The notes under the pieces were generated by a model. That model did not search any database, was not told the origin of the DNA, and worked only from the letters and a program-made list of their open reading frames with translations. From Sporobacter sp942492735 (GTDB taxonomy: Bacteria > Bacillota > Clostridia > Oscillospirales > Oscillospiraceae): a stretch of DNA of 64,000 nucleotides. Positions 49,367 to 58,934 of the stretch are shown here, one piece after another. The stretch is from the NCBI GenBank assembly GCA_942492735.1, contig OW818648.1, forward strand, positions 2,542,001 through 2,606,000, written 5' to 3'. Positions within the stretch are counted from its first letter, which is position 1. The number at the start of each line of letters is the position of its first letter. A program made the position numbers and the translations under genes.

Positions 49367-50473
49367 ATGGTTGCAATTCTAGGTGATCTGTTCGTGAACC
49401 TTGTCATCATAGTCGCTTCGATTACGTTAGGTAATCTCATCTATAGAGATCATATTACGATAGTCGACAGGAGACACACTATTATAATCAGTGTGCTCTG
49501 CGGCATCCTCGGCTGCCTGATAATGCTATACAGCGTTCGGGTTTCAGCAAATGTCATTGTGGATTTCAGATGTATCCCGATAATCATCATGGGACTCTAC
49601 TGTACCATTTATGCATCAATCACGACTGCTGTGATCATCGGTATCGCCAGAATCATAATTTTCGGGTTCAGCGCTGCGTCGATTGCATCACTTGTTGTAG
49701 CAATACTAATGGCAGTGGCCTGCGGCCTTATCGGAAAAACAAAACTTAGAATTCAGATAAAGTGGATCCTGGCGTACTTAGCCGTCACCTTTATAGCTGG
49801 AACCGGTTTTGTCCTGCTAATAAAAGATATATCGCTGCGCATCAATGTTATAACGGCGTTCAGTGTAGGACTTATTGTCGTCTCAACCGCTACATACTAC
49901 GTTAAAAAGTATAACCAAAAATCAAACGAACAGTACTATATAATAGAGAAGGCTTCAAACATTGACTTTCTAACCGGTCTTCATAATGTCCGTCATTACG
50001 ATAAAACACTAAATGACCATTTGATAACTGCAAAAAGCACAAAGTCGAATGTCTCTCTTCTGTTTATAGATGTCGACTATTTCAAAAAAGTCAACGATAC
50101 CTACGGACATTTAAACGGTGATCGGGTGTTGCATGGACTGGGCAAACTTCTGATGCTGCTTTCTCGTGGTGATGACGTCATTACCAGAAAAGGCGGTGAG
50201 GAATTCACCGTGCTTCTTTCGAAATGCAAACTTGAGGAAGCTGTTGTTGTCGCCGAACGTATACGCGAGGAAATTGAAAAACATAGCTTTATTTCTTCCG
50301 CCGGCGAAATTATTAAGATAACCGTTTCGGTTGGGGTGTCAAGTTATCCCGAAACGACTGCTGAAGAAGATAAGCTATCAGAACAGGCAGACATTGCGCT
50401 TTATAAAGCAAAGAGAACCGGACGCAACAAGGTATGTACAGCGGAGCCATCATCATGCAGGACAGATACGTAG
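49367..50473 (+). CDS. Membrane diguanylate cyclase (5TM sensor + GGEEF)
   Basis: 368 residues from the ATG at 49367 (TTGGAGG 6-7 bases upstream). Five or six N-terminal helices (about 1-185) with RCIPIIIMGLYCTIYASITT resemble the 5TMR-LYT sensor. A GGDEF domain follows (IDFLTGLHNVRHYDKTL, DVDYFKKVNDTYGHLNGDRV, RKGGEEFTVLL). GGEEF is an active variant. It makes c-di-GMP in response to an envelope or small-molecule signal. Confidence 0.9.
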   Translation: MVAILGDLFVNLVIIVASITLGNLIYRDHITIVDRRHTIIISVLCGILGCLIMLYSVRVSANVIVDFRCIPIIIMGLYCTIYASITTAVIIGIARIIIFGFSAASIASLVVAILMAVACGLIGKTKLRIQIKWILAYLAVTFIAGTGFVLLIKDISLRINVITAFSVGLIVVSTATYYVKKYNQKSNEQYYIIEKASNIDFLTGLHNVRHYDKTLNDHLITAKSTKSNVSLLFIDVDYFKKVNDTYGHLNGDRVLHGLGKLLMLLSRGDDVITRKGGEEFTVLLSKCKLEEAVVVAERIREEIEKHSFISSAGEIIKITVSVGVSSYPETTAEEDKLSEQADIALYKAKRTGRNKVCTAEPSSCRTDT

Positions 50474-50486
50474 AAAACCCTGGATT

Positions 50487-51128
50487 TTAGTCATAGTCAT
50501 ATATGACCCATTTACCCTCTTTTTTTGTAACACCGATGGCGTCATACAAATTCATTTTTCCTTCTCGCACAAATGAAACAAAAAGATAAAAACCGCCATT
50601 CTGCAGTACGCTTGCGCTGGTTTCCTCGGGAACGAATATTGAAGTGATATCATAAGCAGTATTTTTTCGGCGCTCAAAAATTCCAAGTAAATAATCATCT
50701 GCGCGACCAATCGTCACTCGGAATTCATCTTTATTTCCTGCCGCCAAAGCACTAAAGTGTTTTTTAATCAATATGACAAGCTCTTGATCAAGTCTTTGAT
50801 CAATTGCAATATCAAATCCACTTGGAATAAAGTAGGTTAACTGATATTGCCTCAGGGCGTCCTTTTCAGTTCTCATGGTTTCATTCTCGGCTCTGAGTAT
50901 TTCGTTACTGGCTCTCAATTTCTCGTTTTCAGCCTTTGCAGCGTCGATTTCAATAAGAGCGTTGTCGTGAGACTGTCCTTCATCAGCAATAAGATTATGC
51001 AGTTTAGTAGCCTCGTCATTGAGCTGATTAATCTTTCCCAGCAACAAAACGGTGATGATAATTGCAGAGATCAAGATAATCGCAAGCAGTATGGCAAAAG
51101 CCCAAAATTTAGCAATAAATATTTTCAT
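50487..51128 (-). CDS. Hypothetical membrane-anchored coiled-coil protein
   Basis: 213 residues with ribosome site GAGGG. One N-terminal membrane helix (about 8-30) is followed by a heptad-rich coiled coil (about 32-90, e.g. ENEKLRASNEILRAENETMR) and a compact C-terminal domain (about 95-213) with NTF2-like or Cif-like beta pattern (EGKMNLYDAIGVTKKEGKWV). No family assigned. Convergent with the cyclase gene. Confidence 0.7.
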   Translation of the reverse strand: MKIFIAKFWAFAILLAIILISAIIITVLLLGKINQLNDEATKLHNLIADEGQSHDNALIEIDAAKAENEKLRASNEILRAENETMRTEKDALRQYQLTYFIPSGFDIAIDQRLDQELVILIKKHFSALAAGNKDEFRVTIGRADDYLLGIFERRKNTAYDITSIFVPEETSASVLQNGGFYLFVSFVREGKMNLYDAIGVTKKEGKWVIYDYD

Positions 51129-51283
51129 GATATTCCCTCACAAATATAAGTATTTACTTCCATTTGTCTGTATCATATTTATAGCCGCGAAATATCGTCC
51201 GCGTTATATTATTATAATCCTAAATATTCCAGAACGGAAGACGGAATATGTCATATGTGAGAATCTAAAATACGGTTCATCGT

Positions 51284-52408
51284 CTAAAATACAAATTCAA
51301 TCAGTACAAGACCCAGCAGGATTGCCGCGAGAAAAGCGGCGTTCATCCAGAAAAAATATTTCAAATATTTACGTTTTTCTGATTTAAACGAGCGAATATA
51401 GAGCTTGTACGAAATGAGACTCGCAAGTGACGCGATAAGTGTGCCAAGACCACCGGCCGAAACACCGTACAGCAACTCCCTGTAATGGGTCGTAAAGCCA
51501 GAGAGAAGGACCGCTGCGGGCACATTGCTGATAATTTGAGAAATAGCGGCGGAGCCGAATAACACGCTCAGCTTTGAGCGAAGTATCAGTGCAAACAATG
51601 ATTGGACAGCCGTGATGGATGTCAGCGCGTCTGTAAATAGAAAGAACAGAACAAAGGTGAGCAGCAAAATAAAGTCAACTCTTTTGAAGAGCCTCGGTGC
51701 AAGGATGATAAATATCAGGATGGAAGCCGCAAGCGCAAGCTTGTAATCGACCAGTCTCAGAACAGCCAGAATGTTGACAGCGAAGGCGATGAGCGCACCA
51801 GCCATCAGTTTCGGGTTGCACACTTCAAAAGGCTTTTTTTCAATATAATGGCCTTTTCCCCTGCAGAAAATCGGAACGGCAATTGTGAGCAGCATGATGC
51901 TAATGACGCCGAAAGGCAGCATGACACTAAAAAATTCCGGTACCGGAATTTCATAATACGTAAAAAGATACAGATTCTGAGGGTTTCCGAAGGGTGTGAC
52001 CGCAGAAAAGAGATTCGCTGAAATTGTTTCGAGTATCACAAGGATATGCGGGCCTTTGCCCGTAATTTTCGCCATGGATATTGTCACAGGCACAACTGTA
52101 AAGAGCGCTATATCGTTCGTGATGAACATGGCCAGGACTCCGGTAAAAAGGACCATTGCGAAGCCAAGTTTTTTCGGCGTCTTAAATACGCCGAGAATCC
52201 ATTCCGCAAGAGACGATAACACACTGCACTCCTCCAGCGCGCTGCAGACAAGCATCTGGGAAAAGAGAATGGCGATCACACTCCAGCTGATCGCCTTCAC
52301 ATGAGGTTTCGATATGAAAGACAACGCGAGTGTTGCAACAAGTGTTATAATGAAAAATGGCTCGGCTCTTAGGCGGACGGCAACTTTTAGCATCGCAGCT
52401 TGTATCAT
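51284..52408 (-). CDS. SLC13/ArsB-NhaD superfamily permease
   Basis: About 374 residues, ten or more hydrophobic segments. The signature loops MFITNDIALFTVVPVTI and SANLFSAVTPFGNPQNLYLF match the anion-permease (CitM/ArsB-like) fold; the Asn-Pro pairs in the re-entrant hairpins are conserved. Likely an ion-driven anion or dicarboxylate transporter; the substrate is open. Start ambiguous: ATG at 52408 has GGAG 14 bases upstream, and ATG at 52393 is an alternative. Confidence 0.8.
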   Translation of the reverse strand: MIQAAMLKVAVRLRAEPFFIITLVATLALSFISKPHVKAISWSVIAILFSQMLVCSALEECSVLSSLAEWILGVFKTPKKLGFAMVLFTGVLAMFITNDIALFTVVPVTISMAKITGKGPHILVILETISANLFSAVTPFGNPQNLYLFTYYEIPVPEFFSVMLPFGVISIMLLTIAVPIFCRGKGHYIEKKPFEVCNPKLMAGALIAFAVNILAVLRLVDYKLALAASILIFIILAPRLFKRVDFILLLTFVLFFLFTDALTSITAVQSLFALILRSKLSVLFGSAAISQIISNVPAAVLLSGFTTHYRELLYGVSAGGLGTLIASLASLISYKLYIRSFKSEKRKYLKYFFWMNAAFLAAILLGLVLIEFVF

Positions 52409-52568
52409 ACAGCAGTCAATCTCCAAAAATAAAATTCGGTTACTACTATAGCACAGCCGCGATTCCATTTACAATAAACTATGACAAATTCAGACATGAA
52501 TTCGGCAAAAATGATTCGTTAAAAGCAATAAAACCCGAATAGAATTAGGAATAGAAAAGAGAAGACCG

Positions 52569-53294
52569 GTGAAAGGTTTAATTCAAAAACTGAATATTGG
52601 TGGGCGGGATTGCTCGCTCTATCAACCGGCTGAATACGAAACAGGAGGCCGTTATCCTGTCGTCTATATCAACGGCACCGATGAATTACCGGATATAATA
52701 AACATTCTGGAGCCACATTTTGATAAGAAATGTCAGCCTTTTCTTATACTGAATGTTGACACGGTGAATTGGAATGACGACTTGACGCCTTGGCCGGCAC
52801 CTGCCTTAACCCATAAGAGCGGCGCTTTCGGCGGTGACGCTGACGCGTATCTTGACAGTCTCGTCACAGTGATCAAACCCTATATTGATACGTACTATAA
52901 AACAAACCCCGAACCTGAAAATTCGGGGCTCGTCGGCTACTCACTGGGTGGCTTGACCGCATTATATGGCTTATATAAGCGTGGGGATTTCGGGAAGTTC
53001 GGTAGTCTTTCCGGCTCGCTCTGGTATGACAATTGGCTGGATTTTATGGCGTCGCATCAACCTTGGAATCCGGCGGCTAAGGTCTATATGTCGCTCGGCA
53101 CAAAAGAGCAACAGAGCAAAAATGTACGGATGGCTGCGGTAGGAAGGTGCACCCAAAAAGCTTCGGAAATACTGGAGGGACAGCTGCACGATAAAAGCAA
53201 TCTGACATTTGAATGGAATGACGGCGGCCACTTCACTGAAATACCTCAGCGATACTGCCGCGCCCTTTTGTGGCTCATGAAAACGTCTGCTTAA
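52569..53294 (+). CDS. Alpha/beta-hydrolase esterase (enterochelin-esterase-like)
   Basis: 241 residues starting GTG. The nucleophile elbow GYSLGGL, the catalytic His in DGGHFTE and a distal acid fit the putative esterase (PF00756-like) family, as do VVYINGTDEL and the WNDGGH tail. No signal peptide, so cytoplasmic. It may hydrolyse siderophore or other esters; no siderophore genes are near. Confidence 0.83.
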   Translation: MKGLIQKLNIGGRDCSLYQPAEYETGGRYPVVYINGTDELPDIINILEPHFDKKCQPFLILNVDTVNWNDDLTPWPAPALTHKSGAFGGDADAYLDSLVTVIKPYIDTYYKTNPEPENSGLVGYSLGGLTALYGLYKRGDFGKFGSLSGSLWYDNWLDFMASHQPWNPAAKVYMSLGTKEQQSKNVRMAAVGRCTQKASEILEGQLHDKSNLTFEWNDGGHFTEIPQRYCRALLWLMKTSA

Positions 53295-53309
53295 AGGAGT
53301 AAAACAAAT

Positions 53310-53345
53310 AAATGAAGCACCTGTCACGTGACAGGTGCTTCATTT
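53310..53345. terminator. Bidirectional terminator between esterase and HIT genes
   Basis: Perfect palindrome AAATGAAGCACCTGTCAC with its complement, centred on CACGTG, between convergent genes. Confidence 0.8.
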
Positions 53346-53356
53346 GTTCTGCTTGC

Positions 53357-53707
53357 TTATTTATCCGCGCAGAGCTTCGGACCGAGTTTTGTTCCGGCTA
53401 AAACGTGGAAGTGCAGGTGCTTAACGGTCTGGCCGGCGTCCTCGCCGCAGTTGGTGATGACGCGGAAGCCCGATGGAAGGTTCTCCTCATTCGTTAGCTT
53501 TGCGATAACTTCGTAGCATTTTGCAACAAGCGCTGAATTCGTGCTTGTGATATCAGCGGCGCTGACGATGTGCTCTTTCGGTACGACGAGGAAATGGATC
53601 GGCGCCTGTGGGTAGAGATCGTTAAACGCGATGACATAATCATCCTCGTAACGCTTTGTTGAAGGAATCTCTCCAGATATAATTTTACAAAACACACAAT
53701 CAGACAT
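53357..53707 (-). CDS. HIT-family nucleotide hydrolase (HinT-like)
   Basis: 116 residues from the ATG at 53707 with GGAGG 9 bases upstream. DCVFCKIISGEIPS start, APIHFLVVPKEHI, and the histidine triad HLHFHVLAG are all present. It hydrolyses nucleoside phosphoramidates and adenylated intermediates. It lies downstream of alaS, separated by a repeat cluster. Confidence 0.93.
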   Translation of the reverse strand: MSDCVFCKIISGEIPSTKRYEDDYVIAFNDLYPQAPIHFLVVPKEHIVSAADITSTNSALVAKCYEVIAKLTNEENLPSGFRVITNCGEDAGQTVKHLHFHVLAGTKLGPKLCADK

Positions 53708-53777
53708 ATTAAAAACCTCCGTGCCGCCATGAAACGGCGGTAAAAATAACAAGTTTTTGTCATTCTCGCTGCCCCCC

Positions 53778-53856
53778 CTGTCATTCCCGCGAAGGCGGGA
53801 ATCTATGCTAGGCTTTTTGAAGGAAACGTGGATTCCCGCCTGCGCGGGAATGACAG
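53778..53856. repeat. CTGTCATTCCCGC-ended inverted repeat
   Basis: CTGTCATTCCCGCGAAGGCG...ATC at 53778-53803 is complementary to GATTCCCGCC..GCGGGAATGACAG at 53831-53856, with further palindromes inside each arm. This family of intergenic repeat is widespread in bacteria (general knowledge). Confidence 0.75.
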
Positions 53857-53940
53857 GGAGTAATGGGAATGACAGGGAGTAATGGGAATGACAGGGCGTA
53901 ATGGGAATGACAGGGCGTAATGGGAATGACAGAGTGCGGC
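53846..53940. repeat. Five tandem copies of a 19-bp repeat derived from the preceding palindrome
   Basis: Unit GGGAATGACAGGGAGTAAT occurs at 53846, 53865, 53884, 53903 and (diverged) 53922. The first copy is the right end of the inverted repeat, so the array looks like an expansion of that end. It reaches within 7 bases of the alaS stop codon. Confidence 0.9.
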
Positions 53941-53946
53941 GGGAAT

Positions 53947-56586
53947 CTACAATCCTAATTTTTCAATGACAAAGTCATCAACAGCGGCCATGGCGTCGTC
54001 GAGCTTTGCTAAATCTTTGCCGCCGCCCATGGCGGAATCGGGTTTGCCGCCGCCGGAGCCGCCGCAGATTTTCGTAATTGTTTTGATCAGGTCGCCGGCT
54101 TTGATGCCGCTAGACACGGCGGCTAAACCGCAGACAGCAAGAAATGTGATCTTCCCCTCATTAACCGAGGACAGTACGGCAACGATGTCATCATTTTTAT
54201 CCTTTAAATAATCACCCATCTGGCGGAGTTTATCGGTGTCGCCGTCAGCAATTACCGCTGTCAGAATTTTTAGATCGCCGACAGTCCGAGCCCCCATGAG
54301 GAAGCGCGCGGCTTCACCGTTTGCCTCTTTTGAACTGAAGATATCGACGGTGCGGCGCAGCTCCCGGAGTTCGTTCTGCTGCTGCTCAAGCTTCTGGACG
54401 ATTTCGTTTGTATTGTTGGCTTTGAGAACATTGGCGAGGTCAAATACCAGCTTTAAATTCTGCTTGAGGGTTTCAATTGTCGCCTGACCGACGGTGGCTT
54501 CGATGCGGCGCACGCCGGAAGCGACGGAGAATTCGCTGACAATATTAAATGCGCCTACTTTAGCGGTGTTATCCAGATGTGTGCCGCCGCAGAGCTCCGT
54601 TGAGTACGAGCCCATACTGACGACGCGGACGATATTGCCATATTTTTCGCCGAAAAGAGCCGTCGCGCCGATCTTTTTCGCGTCATTTATCGGCATTTCC
54701 TCGATTTTTATCGGCATACCGTTGAGGATCGAATTATTGACGAGGTCTTCAACCTTCATGAGCTCCTCAGGGGTTGACGCGGCAAAATGCGTGAAGTCAA
54801 ATCGCAGTCTATCGGGCTCGACTAGGGAACCTGCCTGCTGGATGTGGTCACCAAGCACGGTACGAAGCGCTTTTTGAAGCAGGTGTGTCGCTGAATGGGC
54901 GCGCATGATGGCGTGCCGTCTTGGCTCGTCTATCTCCGCTGTCACATGATCGTCTACTTTGAGTTCACCCCAGACCATAATACCCGAGTGCAGATATTTT
55001 CCGCCTTTATTTTTCTGGACGCCTGAGACCTTGAATAAGGAGCCATAAGAGGAAATCGTACCATAATCGGCGGCTTGACCACCCATCTCAGCGTAAAACG
55101 GCGTCTTGTCCATAACGATAACGGCCTCATCACCGGTTCGGGTCGAGGAACTGAGCTCGCCGAGCGATACTATGGCAAGAATGCGGCAATCGTCCGTGTA
55201 TCTTTCATAACCTGTAAAATCGGTCGGTGTATTGTCGAGGCCGAGGTCTACACCGGCCCAAGCCAGGTCACCCATAGCGGCTCTGGCTGCGCGGGCGCGC
55301 TCGCGCTGCTCCTTCATAAGCCGGTCAAAGCTTGTCCTGTCGAGTGTGAAGCCCTGTTCTTCAATGATCTCTATTGTCAAGTCGACAGGGAAGCCGTATG
55401 TGTCATAAAGCTTAAACGCATCATCTCCGGAAAATACGGTTTCGCTTTTTAAATTGTGTGCGTCCATGAGGCTGCTTAAAATGCTCATACCGCTGTCGAT
55501 GGTTTTGTTAAAGTTTTCTTCCTCGACTTTTATGACGCGTGTGATGTAGCCCTGCTTTTCAACAAGGTCGGGATAGGCGTTCTTGTTTTCTTCGATGACT
55601 GTCGCGCAGACCTCCCATAAAAAGGTGCCGGTGACGCCTAATAATTTGCCATGGCGTGCGGCGCGCCGGAGTAAACGGCGCAGGACGTAACCGCGTCCCT
55701 CATTTGACGGTAGAACGCCGTCGCAGATCATCATGGTCGACGAGCGGATATGGTCGGTGATGACGCGAAGGGAAACATCTGTTTTATGGTTCTGGCCGTA
55801 ACTGGCACCGGTTATTTCTGATACTTTATCTGTGATATGGGTGAGTGTATCAACGTCAAAAATACTGTCGGCGCCCTGACAAACGACGGCGAGGCGCTCT
55901 AAGCCCATGCCTGTATCGATATTCTTCTGCGCAAGCTCTGTATAGCCGCCGTTGCCATCGCTGCTGAACTGCGTAAAGACGTTGTTCCAAATTTCGATAA
56001 ACCGGTCGCAGTCGCAGCCGACTGTGCAATCCGGTTTGCCGCAGCCTTTTTCACGTCCGCGGTCAAAGTAGATTTCACTGCAGGGGCCGCAGGGACCTGC
56101 GCCGTGCTCCCAGAAATTATCCTTCTTGCCGAAGCGGAATATGCGGCCCTCCGGGATACCCATGTCTTTGTTCCAAATTTCAAAAGCCTCTTCGTCATTT
56201 TCGTAAATAGATGGATAGAGAAGGGATGGGTCGATACCGACCGTCTTGGTTAAGAACTCCCAGCTCCACGAAATGGCTTCCCGTTTAAAATAATCGCCGA
56301 AAGAGAAGTTGCCCAGCATCTCAAAGTATGTACCGTGCCGAGCGGTTTTTCCGATATTCTCAATGTCGCCTGTCCTGATGCATTTCTGGCATGAGCAGAC
56401 GCGCTGCTTCGGCGGCTCCTGTTCGCCTGTAAACCAAGGCTTCATTGGCGCCATACCGGAATTAATAAGAAGCAGTGACGCGTCGTTCTGCGGTATGAGT
56501 GGAAAACTGGGCAGACGCAGATGTCCCTTGCTCTCGAAAAAAGCTAAAAACATCTCGCGCAGCTCGTTTAAACCGTACTTTTTCAT
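53947..56586 (-). CDS. alaS: Alanyl-tRNA synthetase
   Basis: 879 residues. Class II catalytic core starting KYGLNELREMFLAFFESKGH with motif FEMLGNFSFGDYFK; editing domain with HSATHLLQKAL (HxxxH) and CGGTHLDNTAKVG; C-Ala dimerisation domain ending with GGGKPDSAMGGGKD. It charges tRNA-Ala and edits Ser/Gly errors. ATG at 56586 has GGAGG 8-9 bases upstream. It is followed by a dense repeat cluster that touches its stop codon. Confidence 0.97.
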   Translation of the reverse strand: MKKYGLNELREMFLAFFESKGHLRLPSFPLIPQNDASLLLINSGMAPMKPWFTGEQEPPKQRVCSCQKCIRTGDIENIGKTARHGTYFEMLGNFSFGDYFKREAISWSWEFLTKTVGIDPSLLYPSIYENDEEAFEIWNKDMGIPEGRIFRFGKKDNFWEHGAGPCGPCSEIYFDRGREKGCGKPDCTVGCDCDRFIEIWNNVFTQFSSDGNGGYTELAQKNIDTGMGLERLAVVCQGADSIFDVDTLTHITDKVSEITGASYGQNHKTDVSLRVITDHIRSSTMMICDGVLPSNEGRGYVLRRLLRRAARHGKLLGVTGTFLWEVCATVIEENKNAYPDLVEKQGYITRVIKVEEENFNKTIDSGMSILSSLMDAHNLKSETVFSGDDAFKLYDTYGFPVDLTIEIIEEQGFTLDRTSFDRLMKEQRERARAARAAMGDLAWAGVDLGLDNTPTDFTGYERYTDDCRILAIVSLGELSSSTRTGDEAVIVMDKTPFYAEMGGQAADYGTISSYGSLFKVSGVQKNKGGKYLHSGIMVWGELKVDDHVTAEIDEPRRHAIMRAHSATHLLQKALRTVLGDHIQQAGSLVEPDRLRFDFTHFAASTPEELMKVEDLVNNSILNGMPIKIEEMPINDAKKIGATALFGEKYGNIVRVVSMGSYSTELCGGTHLDNTAKVGAFNIVSEFSVASGVRRIEATVGQATIETLKQNLKLVFDLANVLKANNTNEIVQKLEQQQNELRELRRTVDIFSSKEANGEAARFLMGARTVGDLKILTAVIADGDTDKLRQMGDYLKDKNDDIVAVLSSVNEGKITFLAVCGLAAVSSGIKAGDLIKTITKICGGSGGGKPDSAMGGGKDLAKLDDAMAAVDDFVIEKLGL

Positions 56587-56684
56587 GAGAAATGCCTCCA
56601 AAATCTATATGTATCAGCTTATTATTTTATAATGAAAGACATGAGCTTGTCAATGGCTTGAAATAAACGTAGCGACGTTTCTTT

Positions 56685-56763
56685 GTAGGGGCAAACCTTG
56701 TGTTTGCCCTTTATCGGAATGCTCCAGATACCGAAAGAGGGCAGACACGAGGTCTGCCCCTAC
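56685..56763. repeat. 79-bp GTAGGGGC-ended inverted-repeat element
   Basis: Begins GTAGGGGCAAACCTTGTG and ends GGTCTGCCCCTAC, each half a palindrome of its own. It is closely related to 18692-18783. It ends 22 bases from the CBS-domain gene stop. Confidence 0.8.
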
Positions 56764-56785
56764 TTCAACCGACCGATGAACAATC

Positions 56786-57214
56786 CTATCTTTTACGGAT
56801 GTTTGATGAGATCTCCGACAGCGCTTTGGATGCTTCCATGTCAAAAGAATGTGTTTTTGCCATATCGCCGAGTGCGAGCATGCCGATGAGTTTTCCTGAT
56901 TCAACAACGGGCAGTCTGCGCACCTGAGACTCTGCCATCTGCCTGGCTGCTTCGCGGACATCGTCTGTCGGGCTGACGGTGACAAGCCCTCTGGACATGA
57001 TTTCGCGGACTGGTGTAGTTTCGGGATCGTTTTCCGCTGCGACGCAGCGCAGCACAATGTCGCGGTCTGTGACGATGCCGCGGAGCCGTCCGTCTTCTGT
57101 GCAGACGGGTATTGCCCCGATGTTGTGCCGGAAGAGAAGCCGTGCTGCGAGTGATGCCGGCTCATCCGGCGCAATGGATATAATGCTGTCTGTCATAAGT
57201 TCTGATACAAGCAT
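56786..57214 (-). CDS. Tandem CBS-domain protein
   Basis: 142 residues, two CBS motifs: LMTDSIISIAPDEPASLAAR ... GAIPVCTEDGRLRGIVTDRD and IMSRGLVTVSPTDDVREAAR ... RRLPVVESGKLIGMLALGD. The GIVTDRDI segment is typical of adenosine-nucleotide-binding CBS pairs. Probably a cytoplasmic energy-state sensor with no fused effector. GGGAGGG precedes the ATG. Confidence 0.92.
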   Translation of the reverse strand: MLVSELMTDSIISIAPDEPASLAARLLFRHNIGAIPVCTEDGRLRGIVTDRDIVLRCVAAENDPETTPVREIMSRGLVTVSPTDDVREAARQMAESQVRRLPVVESGKLIGMLALGDMAKTHSFDMEASKALSEISSNIRKR

Positions 57215-57393
57215 ATTGACCCTCCCTTAAGTTTTGATGTAACTTACTCTGATTATTTATTGATGTGGTGACATGTTGATTATTAACAAAAGCGGCATAT
57301 TATATACCATAAAAGGTCAAATAGTAACACAATGCCGAGGTTGTTTACGCCCTTTATGTGTGGTACGATACGATTAAGTGGGGAGGGGTGCCG

Positions 57394-57855
57394 GTGGACC
57401 ACGAAAAACATATGACAAGCGCACTCGATCAGGCAAAAAAAGCGATGGACGAGGGAGAAGTGCCGGTTGGCTGCGTCATCGTCGATGATCACGGCGAAAT
57501 CATTGGCAGAGGGTATAACAGACGCGAAAAAGAGAGAAACGCCTTGGCCCACGCGGAGCTTGAGGCGATCAACGAAGCCTGTAAACAAGTCAATGACTGG
57601 CGTTTGAGCGGCTGCTCACTGTATGTCACACTTGAGCCGTGTCCCATGTGCGCCGGCGCGATTATCAACGCGCGCATTGCAAAAGTATTTTACGGCGCGA
57701 AAGAGGAGCTCAGCGGCTCCTGCGGCAGCGTCATCAATCTCTTTATGGAGCGCTTCGGCCATTCCCCTCAGGTCGTCGGCGGGGTACTTGAGCAGGAATC
57801 CAGGACGCTGATGACGGTGTTTTTCCGAAAGCTGCGTGAAAAAACTGAGCATTGA
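57394..57855 (+). CDS. tadA: tRNA-specific adenosine deaminase
   Basis: 153 residues from GTG at 57394 (GGGGAGGGG just upstream). Zinc-dependent deaminase signature: NALAHAELEAI with the HAE motif, and LEPCPMCAGAI with the PCxxC. It converts A34 of tRNA-Arg(ACG) to inosine. The SRP RNA gene that often follows tadA in Firmicutes was not found here. Confidence 0.95.
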   Translation: MDHEKHMTSALDQAKKAMDEGEVPVGCVIVDDHGEIIGRGYNRREKERNALAHAELEAINEACKQVNDWRLSGCSLYVTLEPCPMCAGAIINARIAKVFYGAKEELSGSCGSVINLFMERFGHSPQVVGGVLEQESRTLMTVFFRKLREKTEH

Positions 57856-57934
57856 TTATGGTTGGTATGCAGAATATAATGAAATAATTGGAAAACCGAC
57901 ACGTTAAGGAGTGACGTTTCAGGGAGGTAGCGAA

Positions 57935-58876
57935 GTGCGGCCTAGAGTATTCGTCGTGACACTGGCGTTCTGTCTAACTGCGTGTGTACTGTGCTTGCTC
58001 GGTTGTGAACAGGCGAACGAAACGTATAAACAATCTGCGAGCCCGGCTATTACCGAGAAGGCAAGCATTGATAATGAAACGGTTTCGCCGGCAAGCGCGT
58101 CATTTGCCGAGCCCTCTGCCGAGCCGACGGATGACGCCATCGGGGAAAATATTGCTCAAGTAGTCTTAAATACGGATGACGGTGTACATCAGCTCAATGT
58201 GAACACCGAGTACATCATCGACCTCGACGGCGACAGTGTGCCCGATAGGCTTTTGCTGCAAAACTATGATCCATGGCCGTGCGACGTGCTGTACAACACA
58301 GAAAAAATAAACCCAGACTACGGCACGTGGATTGGCCAGGCGCATTTAATCCGCCGCACCGACGGTTCTTCAGCGCTCATATGTCAGCAGGACGGCAACG
58401 ACAGTTGGAGTGTGACGTGCATCTACACCTTTACAAGTGGAAAAGCGAGCAAAGCCGAATATCGCGACTATGAGTACAGCTTGTTCTCGCCCGACACACT
58501 TCAGCTCACTGGGCAGGTGTTTTATTTTCTCGGTAATCAAGCTGTTTCGATTGAAGCGACGATCAACATAGATTTCACTCTGACACTCGGAAACGACGGC
58601 TGGTTCACGGTCATAACGGCATTCGGCCCTGACGTACCGAAGAGAGAGCATCGCGCGAAGGTCGATATTCCGATGCAGCGTTTAGAAAACGGAGCGTACG
58701 TCGACGCGACGCTGCCCGCTGGAACGCGCGTATACCCGCAGCTTATTGACGAGGCGCAAACGCGGATGATCATTAAAACCGACGACGGCACGCTCTGGAT
58801 GTACACTCGCGACAGCGCCGGACTCCATTTTGAAGAAGGTGACTTGTTCGACGGCTGCACGTACGCAGGCCCCTGA
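57935..58876 (+). CDS. Putative lipoprotein of unknown function
   Basis: 313 residues from GTG at 57935 with AGGGAGGT 6-7 bases upstream. Signal peptide with lipobox CLLGC (cysteine at residue 24). A Ser/Pro/Glu/Ala-rich linker (about 30-75) leads to a beta-rich domain (about 85-313) containing YIIDLDGDSVPDRLLL, a calcium-type Asp loop. No family named. The protein is likely on the outer face of the membrane. Confidence 0.75.
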   Translation: MRPRVFVVTLAFCLTACVLCLLGCEQANETYKQSASPAITEKASIDNETVSPASASFAEPSAEPTDDAIGENIAQVVLNTDDGVHQLNVNTEYIIDLDGDSVPDRLLLQNYDPWPCDVLYNTEKINPDYGTWIGQAHLIRRTDGSSALICQQDGNDSWSVTCIYTFTSGKASKAEYRDYEYSLFSPDTLQLTGQVFYFLGNQAVSIEATINIDFTLTLGNDGWFTVITAFGPDVPKREHRAKVDIPMQRLENGAYVDATLPAGTRVYPQLIDEAQTRMIIKTDDGTLWMYTRDSAGLHFEEGDLFDGCTYAGP

Positions 58877-58890
58877 TAATAAGCGTTATA

Positions 58891-58920
58891 ATAAAAGAGC
58901 CTTAACGGCTCTTTTATTTG
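58891..58920 (+). terminator. Terminator after the lipoprotein gene
   Basis: ATAAAAGAGCC-TTAAC-GGCTCTTTTAT followed by TTGG. It sits only about 15 bases before the ATG of the next gene, so the stem may also affect that gene's ribosome site (GGGAGGG at 58919). Confidence 0.75.
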
Positions 58921-58934
58921 GGAGGGAAAGAGTC

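Noticed and set aside
57856..57934. SRP RNA gene after tadA
   Set aside because: The gap is under 80 bases and lacks the conserved SRP Alu or tetraloop sequences; the next gene starts at once.
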